A stretch of DNA of 64,000 nucleotides, from NCBI GenBank assembly GCA_963402885.1, contig OY727099.1, positions 20,789,001 to 20,853,000 of the forward strand, in the 5' to 3' direction. This stretch comes from Antedon bifida (Eukaryota > Echinodermata > Crinoidea > Comatulida > Antedonidae). Under the pieces are notes generated by a model. That model saw only the letters and a list, made by a program, of their open reading frames with translations. It was not told the DNA's origin and ran no database searches. This document shows, piece by piece, positions 61,101 through 64,000 of the stretch (its first letter is position 1; every line of letters begins with the position of its first letter). Both the position numbers and the translations under genes were made by a program.

Positions 61101-61153
61101 GATGGGTGCGTCGTCGAACCGTTGCTCGCACCACTTTCCTGCCCTACATTCAT
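42856..61153 (-). CDS. ZDHHC14: Palmitoyltransferase ZDHHC14-like gene, ten coding exons (two alternative)
   Basis: Membrane S-acyltransferase that moves palmitate from its own DHHC cysteine to cysteines of target proteins, usually at Golgi or endosomal membranes (family knowledge). Coding exons (minus): 61153-60855, 60740-60580, 59021-58866, 56300-56163, 55672-55621, 55051-54949 or 52682-52580, 51570-51461, 49336-49236, 43118-42856. All phases match and give 460 residues; human ZDHHC14 is 488. Hallmarks in order: [22 protein letters not shown]1, TM2, DPG motif ([10 protein letters not shown]), the Cys-rich [19 protein letters not shown], catalytic [21 protein letters not shown]3, TM4, TTxE motif (QTTNED), then [13 protein letters not shown]. 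The N-terminal box and the head-to-head TMEM242 neighbour favour ZDHHC14 over ZDHHC9/18. Introns carry several MITEs. Confidence 0.92.
44621..44787. mobile_element. MITE family V (GTCCAGTATCATA ends)
   Basis: Ends GTCCAGTATCATAGGCAAAT and ATTTGCATATGATACTGGAC form a nearly perfect inverted repeat of about 30 bp. The interior is rich in GTATCACA / TGTGATAC. 167 bp, non-coding. Confidence 0.8.
45057..45368. mobile_element. MITE family W (TTGTCCCCC ends)
   Basis: TATATTGTCCCCCCAAAAA at the left and TTTTTGGGGGACAATAC at the right. The interior holds long A/T runs, GCCCTTTTACTGTCACATAG and TAACCGTTT. Related partial copies lie at 46012-46130 and 57600-58080. Confidence 0.75.
45977..46006. repeat. 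Stray hairpin CAGGGGAGAGTG/CACTCTTCCCTG
   Basis: A 12-bp arm hairpin closely resembling the one in the 2.2-kb module but outside any module copy. Confidence 0.6.
46012..46130. mobile_element. Partial MITE family W
   Basis: ATTGTCCCTTAAACAATTTA, a T-run, GCCATTTTAATGTCACATAG and AAACTGGATCGAAAAAAAA match the left half of 45057-45368. Confidence 0.65.
46305..46500. repeat. (AAT)n followed by TTTATATAGCGCC-type dispersed repeat
   Basis: An AAT trinucleotide run precedes GGATTTATATAGCGCC and GAAGCGCTGTACG, an arrangement common as dispersed repeat in marine invertebrate genomes (from memory). Family not named. Confidence 0.45.
47191..47367. mobile_element. MITE family T, copy 3
   Basis: AAGCTCTGTCTACACTATCT at the left and GATAGTGTATACAGATCTTT at the right. 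The interior CCCAAATATGGTAGTG block is duplicated, so the copy is longer (177 bp). Confidence 0.85.
47744..47836. repeat. Tandem ~31-bp repeat (three units)
   Basis: GACAGCCTATG(A/G)ATT followed by GTATTCTAAAAT, three times. Confidence 0.85.
48364..48505. mobile_element. MITE family T, copy 4
   Basis: AAGCTCTGTCTACACTATCA ... TTTGATAGTGTAGACAAGGC, with the CCCAAATATGGTAGTGATAT interior in the orientation opposite to copy 1. Confidence 0.85.
48896..49016. mobile_element. MITE family V, second copy
   Basis: CCAGTATCATAGGCAAACTC and a repeated ATCACAGGCAAATTCTGTAA, then GTATCATAGGC. The copy is rearranged relative to 44621-44787. Confidence 0.6.
49236..49336 (-). CDS. ZDHHC14: ZDHHC14 exon 8
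   Basis: Acceptor TTTGTCTTGCAG|CTTGCT. Encodes [20 protein letters not shown] and [12 protein letters not shown]. Two overlapping donors are possible, AAAG|GTGTAAG and AAAGGT|GTAAGT. The first gives phase 1, which fits exon 9. Confidence 0.85.
49337..51460 (-). other. ZDHHC14 intron 7
   Basis: AT-rich; no exon or strong repeat recognised. Confidence 0.6.
51461..51570 (-). CDS. ZDHHC14: ZDHHC14 exon 7
   Basis: Acceptor TATCTTTCGTAG|ATTAAA, donor CACCCTAG|GTAAGA, phase 0 to 2. Encodes [20 protein letters not shown] with [16 protein letters not shown], the conserved post-TM4 segment (NP-S-GN, NCC, LCGP). Confidence 0.92.
51661..51822. mobile_element. MITE family T, copy 5
   Basis: AAGCTCTGTCTACGCTATCA ... 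GAAGTGTAGACAGAGCTT, with an internal duplication CACTACCATATTTGGG(T/A)A. Confidence 0.85.
52230..52545. repeat. Duplicated ~180-bp segment
   Basis: ATTATCAGAGCAACTCTG, TATTAGCCCACCAAGGG and AGTAAGATTCAGTTATTAG occur in both halves (from 52295 and from 52470). Confidence 0.8.
52580..52682 (-). CDS. ZDHHC14: ZDHHC14 exon 6b (alternative TM4 + TTxE)
   Basis: 103 nt from AACAC|TTTGATAG to GAAGAT|GTAAGT. Encodes, after the split Ser, [20 protein letters not shown] with [14 protein letters not shown]. The LIEAV stretch is closer to human VLEAV than exon 6a is; the C-K-S in place of A-S-N before QTT and the helix residues differ. Confidence 0.88.
52683..52701 (-). promoter_or_regulatory. U12 branch site and AC acceptor of exon 6b
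   Basis: Branch sequence TTCCTTGAC (52701-52693), branch A at 52694, 11 nt before the AC at 52684-52683. Identical nine-base branch site to exon 6a. Confidence 0.88.
52848..53090. repeat. Tandem ~80-bp repeat (CCAAGGCAGCCTTACATA)
   Basis: ACCAAGGTAGCCTTACATAT, ACCAAGGCAGCCTTACATAT and CCCAAGGCAGCCTTACCTAT at about 52850, 52924 and 53008, plus a weaker fourth unit. Plus-strand frames here arise from the repeat. Confidence 0.75.
53200..53644. mobile_element. ~445-bp MITE with GGTC(C/T)TGTTTCT ends
   Basis: Left end AGGTCTGTTTCTACT, right end AGCAGAAACAGGACCT; the interior has AACCGTTTA / AACCAGTTA repeats. It lies between exons 6a and 6b. Confidence 0.65.
54286..54650. repeat. Tandem 62-68-bp repeat (about six units)
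   Basis: TGTATTGCTGAAACATT recurs at about 54340, 54405, 54467, 54529 and 54597, with TTTCATATGGGGAAAGTGTC between. It sits about 300 bp downstream (in transcription) of exon 6a. Confidence 0.85.
54949..55051 (-). CDS. ZDHHC14: ZDHHC14 exon 6a (alternative TM4 + TTxE)
   Basis: 103 nt from ATCAC|CGTTATCC to GAAGAT|GTGAGT (phase 2 to 0). Encodes, after the split Ser, [20 protein letters not shown] with [14 protein letters not shown]. Same length and phases as exon 6b, to which it is paralogous. Confidence 0.88.
55052..55071 (-). promoter_or_regulatory. U12 branch site and AC acceptor of exon 6a
   Basis: Branch sequence TTCCTTGAC (55071-55063), branch A at 55064, 12 nt before the terminal AC at 55053-55052. 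There is no polypyrimidine tract, as usual for U12 introns. Confidence 0.88.
55611..55620 (-). promoter_or_regulatory. U12-type AT-AC 5' splice site
   Basis: The first ten intron bases are ATATCCTTTA. ATATCCTT is the minor-spliceosome donor consensus for AT-AC introns, matched at all eight positions. Confidence 0.88.
55621..55672 (-). CDS. ZDHHC14: ZDHHC14 exon 5, followed by a U12-type AT-AC donor
   Basis: 52-nt exon, acceptor TTCATTTCAG|GGTCTC. Encodes [16 protein letters not shown], then two bases (AG) of a split Ser codon. No GT donor fits the phase; the exon ends CCAGCAAG|ATATCCTT. Confidence 0.85.
55972..56026. mobile_element. Half copy of MITE family T
   Basis: AAAGCTTTGTTTACACTATC, then GCATGGACATGATGA, without the right half. 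Confidence 0.6.
56163..56300 (-). CDS. ZDHHC14: ZDHHC14 exon 4 (catalytic DHHC and TM3)
   Basis: Acceptor TTCATTCAACAG|AAAATT, donor TTCTCA|GTAAGT, phase 1 to 1. Encodes [20 protein letters not shown] with the catalytic Cys, then TM3 ([20 protein letters not shown]). The residue before FDHHC is Asn, where human ZDHHC14/18 have Arg. Confidence 0.93.
56430..56625. mobile_element. Pogo-like MITE remnant (CAGTAGAAGCCCTCTT end)
   Basis: Begins TACAGTAGAAGCCCTCTTTA, followed by CTATTCAAGGGA-type repeats and CTTATTAAGGGGAC. CAGTAGAACC ends are typical of pogo/Tigger-group elements. Related sequence lies at 51829-51880, 58090-58230 and 63385-63515. Confidence 0.55.
56835..57075. repeat. Inverted repeat around 56878-57074
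   Basis: AGGCCAATTTACACAGACGA at 56879 and CGTCTGTGTAAATTGGCCT at 57053 are inverted copies; internal ACGAGCGG / AACGCTCG also pair. A MITE of about 195 bp. Confidence 0.75.
57600..58080. mobile_element. MITE family W remnants
   Basis: ATTATCCCCCTGAAAAAAAA and ATTGTCCCTCAAAAACATGA starts, TTCACTTATGACAAAATAAA and AACGGTTAAATTCAACC interior; two damaged copies. Confidence 0.5.
58090..58230. mobile_element. Pogo-like MITE with inverted ends
   Basis: CAGTAGAACCTCTATTAAGG at the left and GGAGGGGTTCTACTATA at the right, about 135 bp, non-coding. Confidence 0.65.
58640..58707. mobile_element. 68-bp palindromic element
   Basis: TTTGGGAGCAATA (58640-58652) pairs perfectly with TATTGCTCCCAAA (58695-58707), and the next bases (GTGCCACT / AGTGATAG) pair imperfectly. 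Confidence 0.7.
58866..59021 (-). CDS. ZDHHC14: ZDHHC14 exon 3 (Cys-rich domain, zinc sites)
   Basis: Acceptor TTTATTTACAG|AGGCAC, donor TGTGTAG|GTATGT, phase 1 to 1. Encodes [39 protein letters not shown] and CDNCV, the first zinc-binding Cys and His residues of the DHHC Cys-rich domain. Confidence 0.93.
59390..59680 (+). mobile_element. LINE 3'-end fragment
   Basis: The stretch ends GGGATGGATGAATAAAGAAA followed by TTGAAATTGAAA, the kind of short-repeat tail seen on CR1/L2-like LINEs. No ORF remains. Confidence 0.55.
60580..60740 (-). CDS. ZDHHC14: ZDHHC14 exon 2 (TM2 and DPG motif)
   Basis: Acceptor CTTTTTACAG|TTGTG, donor AAATAG|GTACAA, phase 2 to 1. Encodes [16 protein letters not shown]2 ([14 protein letters not shown]) and [13 protein letters not shown], with the conserved Asp-Pro-Gly. 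Confidence 0.92.
60855..61153 (-). CDS. ZDHHC14: ZDHHC14 exon 1
   Basis: Starts at ATG 61153 and ends TTTGA|GTAAGT (phase 2). Encodes a polar N-terminal tail rich in Ser, Gln and Thr, the [20 protein letters not shown] box specific to the ZDHHC9/14/18 group, and TM1 ([20 protein letters not shown]). Confidence 0.92.
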
Positions 61154-61574
61154 CGGTAGAGTTAGAGTAATAGAAACAACAAAACAGTCAAATAAAAAAC
61201 TCTCATAAACGTTAAATATCTTATAAACCTATTATCAAGAAGATAAATATACAAACTGAAATTTATGGAATAGAAATTCTGACATTTAGAGGCTGAAATT
61301 ATCACTCTAAATGTTGTACGGTATTCAGCGACAAAACAAGTCAGAAATATTAAGATTATATGGAACATGCGCAGTAATTATATACTGTCACAATACTATC
61401 TTATGTTTTGCTTTTTTTGCAATATTAATAATAACAATTACAATGAAGTGCAGATATATTTATTTTTTAAAGTATATGGTTATATAGTTATTCAATGAAT
61501 AATTCTTAAATAGAATTTTGATGCATTACATTTTATAATAAAAACTGTTATAATAAAGTACAAAGGTTATCAAG
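61154..61574. promoter_or_regulatory. Shared bidirectional promoter of ZDHHC14 and TMEM242
   Basis: Only 421 bp separate the two start codons, which face away from each other. The interval has an NRF1-like ACATGCGCAG near 61367 and no TATA box at a useful place. Divergent housekeeping pairs with NRF1 sites are common in animals. Confidence 0.6.
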
Positions 61575-61665
61575 ATGTCAGCTCCCATGAACAACAAAAA
61601 CAAAACTTCAGTTTCAACAATAAATCACACCACCCAACAAAATGAGAAATTAGATGTATTTAAAA
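61575..61665 (+). CDS. TMEM242: TMEM242 exon 1
   Basis: Encodes [19 protein letters not shown] and [10 protein letters not shown]; ends TTTAAAA|GTAATT, phase 1. Polar, poorly conserved N-terminus. Confidence 0.8.
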
Positions 61666-62817
61666 GTAATTTCATTGCATTATATTGTATATTTTGTAGA
61701 TTACAAGTTTATTTTTAACGCTGAACCTGAATAGTTAGGCATATATGGCAACGTTTTTAAAGCTAGGCCAGGCCTTCAGTCTACTACTTAGACTTAGTCC
61801 GAGGTCGGCTACTTCCCGGATGTATCGATGCCAAACAATATTCTCTACTACTTCGAGGCCTAACTCTGTACTATAACGTGCAGAAGTATTCTACAATAAA
61901 GCGCATTACTAGTACTTCTGTAGTAATAATACTTCTGTAGTAATAATAATTAATATTAATTTCTGAGAGTGAGACAGAATTTATTTTATAGATGTGATGT
62001 TTATGAGTAGTGTGGCTGGTGCAGCTGTTGTGTTTGGGTTTGGATTAACTGTAGCAAGAGCTCGCAAGATGGACCCAGCAATGTTCAAAGTACTTTAAAA
62101 TATACAATGTTTTTACTAACTAACATATAACTTTTTACATTTTTAGTGTTGATTGTTCAGCGGCCTGCATTTTGCGCTATAATAAATTAATTGTACATTA
62201 TTATTATTATTAATTATAACTGTGTAATTTATCGGTATGATTGTTGTTTTATAACTAGCAACTTTTGATTGATCTTTTTTATGATATTCTAGAGTCGTTT
62301 GAAAGGGGAATCTGGAGAGACGCTTGAAAGTCCTAGTTCGCTTGGTCTACGTGCACTTGGTTGGGGGAGCTTGTTCGCATGCTCTGGCTTCGGCTTTATG
62401 ATTTTTGGTGTTTGTAAAATACTTGGTGTTAAAAATGTAAGTTTATAGTATCATTTCTACCAATAAAGTGATTACTTTTGCCGTTCTTTAGTATGATTGT
62501 TGGTGTTTGTAAAAAACTTGGTGTTAAAAGCGTAAGTTTGTAGTATTACAATTTTTTTTAAAGTATTACAGAAAATAAAATTAAAAACAAACAATATATA
62601 TTTACTATCCTGTTATAAAATGTTCCATTCTTTAGCAGTATCTATGTATCTCAGTACAAATACGAAAAACTATGTCATTAATATAACTGTTTTCTCTTTA
62701 AAGGTTGAAGAATTCAAACTAAAATTCCAATCTGTTGCGCCGCAAATAAAACGAAATCCTGATGACAGCACTAGTTTTGATGAAATAACAAAAGAAGTTC
62801 TTGATGAAAAAACATGA
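61575..62817 (+). CDS. TMEM242: TMEM242 gene, four coding exons
   Basis: Small mitochondrial inner-membrane protein; in mammals TMEM242 helps assemble the ATP synthase c-ring and complex I (established knowledge, from memory). Exons 61575-61665, 61992-62089, 62293-62436, 62704-62817 join in phase to 148 residues (human 141). Two hydrophobic segments are visible: [20 protein letters not shown] and [20 protein letters not shown]. The core [14 protein letters not shown] followed by KILGV and the [11 protein letters not shown] tail match the human pattern [13 protein letters not shown]...LGV...F-S-M-S-FP. Start chosen at the first ATG (61575); a second in-frame ATG is four codons on. Divergently paired with ZDHHC14. 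Confidence 0.9.
61992..62089 (+). CDS. TMEM242: TMEM242 exon 2
   Basis: Acceptor TTATTTTATAG|ATGTGA, donor TTCAAA|GTACTT, phase 1 to 0. Encodes the first membrane segment and [12 protein letters not shown]. Confidence 0.88.
62293..62436 (+). CDS. TMEM242: TMEM242 exon 3
   Basis: Acceptor GATATTCTAG|AGTCGT, donor AAAAAT|GTAAGT, phase 0 both ends, 48 codons. Carries the most conserved block and the second membrane segment. Confidence 0.92.
62487..62545 (+). repeat. Duplicated 3' end of TMEM242 exon 3 with donor
   Basis: TTGTTGGTGTTTGTAAAA, then ACTTGGTGTTAAAAGCGTAA, repeats the last codons of exon 3 and its GTAAGTTT donor, about 97 bp downstream inside intron 3. Confidence 0.85.
62704..62817 (+). 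CDS. TMEM242: TMEM242 exon 4
   Basis: Acceptor TTCTCTTTAAAG|GTTGAA, stop TGA 62815-62817. Encodes [20 protein letters not shown] and the acidic end EVLDEKT. Confidence 0.9.
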   Translation, partial: VEEFKLKFQSVAPQIKRNPDDSTSFDEITKEVLDEKT

Positions 62818-62872
62818 TAGAAAAAAAATATTAGATGCACAAGACCACACAAAGTCATTGTCATCATCCATA

Positions 62873-62896
62873 AATAAAACTTATACAACTAATAAA
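62873..62896 (+). terminator. Poly(A) signals of TMEM242
   Basis: AATAAA at 62873-62878 and again at 62891-62896, 56 and 74 bp after the stop codon. Confidence 0.7.
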
Positions 62897-62899
62897 ACT

Positions 62900-64000
62900 T
62901 TCTAAATGTTTTGAAATATTGGCGTAGTCTAGGTTCTAGACCGAAATCAGAAAAAAGATGAATATTTTGGCACATATGGTGTTTCATACGTATAATACTT
63001 GAGCTCAGCTTTCAAACAAAAATCAAAACGCTGACTGGTGGACTAACATAAAAAAGACTACAGACTTGGAGCAAGTCTAATTATTGGTGATGTGAGTCGA
63101 GTATAAGAGTATTATAAATTGACAAAGCAATGGTCCATGATTTACAGACCTGTGATATATCTTCAGTTTGCAAGACAGCGAAAAACATGAGATTTTTTTT
63201 AGAAATAAAAATATGTGAAGATTAATATTTTATAAGATTAGTTATTTTATTGAGCAGTCATATTCCAACATATTTTCCATTATTATAATATAATATGTAC
63301 AACAACCAAATCCCAGAACCAATATTGAAAAACATGTTATCTACATTGTCGAAGAATGAGGTGTGCACCTGTATTTAACCAGTGAATAGACACCCCTATT
63401 CAAGGGACAGTTTCTGTGAAATGAACAAAGGGAAATATATTTTAACACTAGCCAACCCCTTATTGAGGGGACACATTTTTGGGTCCCAAAGGTGTCCCTT
63501 TCCACTGTATTATTTCCTGAGAAAATGTATAATAAGCTAATTTAAAGGACAGTCTGATCATATTAAGTGTAGAGTTGGCAGCTAATGATTTTAAAGTGAC
63601 AAATTACAATTACAATTCAAGGTACAGAACAAACTTTCAGGTTTTTCCCGGATACAAGCTATAATTTTCAATATTATATTAATAATATAAAGGTGTACCA
63701 ATTGCCATGTTTTAAAACATGCCTGCTTTACTGTCCTGTTATTTTAAACATAACATTTCGAAGACAAAGCACATCCAAATTCTTAAATATTTATATACTA
63801 TACCTCATTAATACTATCACTATAATTAATAATCAGTTGCATATAGGCTTTTATTTACGCATGCATGAGATAAATCTTTAAAAGTTTTCTAATATATAAA
63901 GTACATTCCATCTAGTTTGAAGGATAGCACCTAACTTAACATATCTTAATAACCAACACTATGAATCTAATCTATATAAAAATAAAACATTATTCATCTT
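62900..64000. other. Downstream flank of TMEM242, no gene seen
   Basis: AT-rich. A pogo-like repeat remnant at 63385-63515 has CCCTATTCAAGGGACAG and CTTATTGAGGGGACAC. No exon recognised. Confidence 0.5.

Overview
The window looks like AT-rich nuclear DNA of a marine invertebrate deuterostome, with an echinoderm favoured. It has long intron-rich animal genes and an NLR immune receptor with a DED exon and one giant NACHT-LRR exon. It also has decayed non-LTR retrotransposons and many short inverted-repeat elements, and the palindrome TAGGCCTA recurs. The species call is inference. There are no bacterial features, CRISPR arrays or recognisable RNA genes.

Layout. 1-1630: 3' part of a dead LINE. 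1631-12375: a non-coding locus built from about 2.2-kb direct repeats, each carrying an array of hairpin-forming units of about 80-90 bp, and broken by two more LINE fragments. 13374-16520: a cyclin-box pseudogene (minus strand) whose Ser-rich 5' end and upstream region are tandemly duplicated. 16950-17345: a 93-bp minisatellite. 18716-30141: an NLR gene on the minus strand, with a DED exon (30141-29610), a 2,974-bp phase-1 intron, and a 6.8-kb exon (26635-19854) encoding NACHT plus about 28 double-LRR modules of 58 residues. The array stops at a point-mutation TAA and continues as decayed LRRs to 18716. 31140-37905: two more loci of the 2.2-kb repeat. 37912-38780: a satellite of about 190 bp. 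42856-61153: a complete ten-exon ZDHHC14-type S-palmitoyltransferase gene (minus). 61575-62817: a complete four-exon TMEM242 gene (plus), head-to-head with ZDHHC14 across 421 bp.

Main discoveries. (1) ZDHHC14 has two alternative 103-nt exons for its fourth membrane helix and TTxE motif. Each is preceded by a textbook U12-type branch site and an AC acceptor, and the shared upstream donor is ATATCCTT, so this is an AT-AC minor-spliceosome intron. Both exons end in ordinary GT donors, so the two cannot be joined to each other: mutual exclusivity follows from spliceosome incompatibility. (2) The NLR is readable as a DED-NACHT-LRR protein of about 2,437 residues with a strongly homogenised LRR array. 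(3) The hairpin arrays end in units whose core is inverted between unchanged palindromic arms. (4) The TMEM242/ZDHHC14 head-to-head pair also exists on human chromosome 6q25, which supports orthology.

All exon joins were deduced by eye from splice signals, reading phase and family resemblance. No alignment or search was run.
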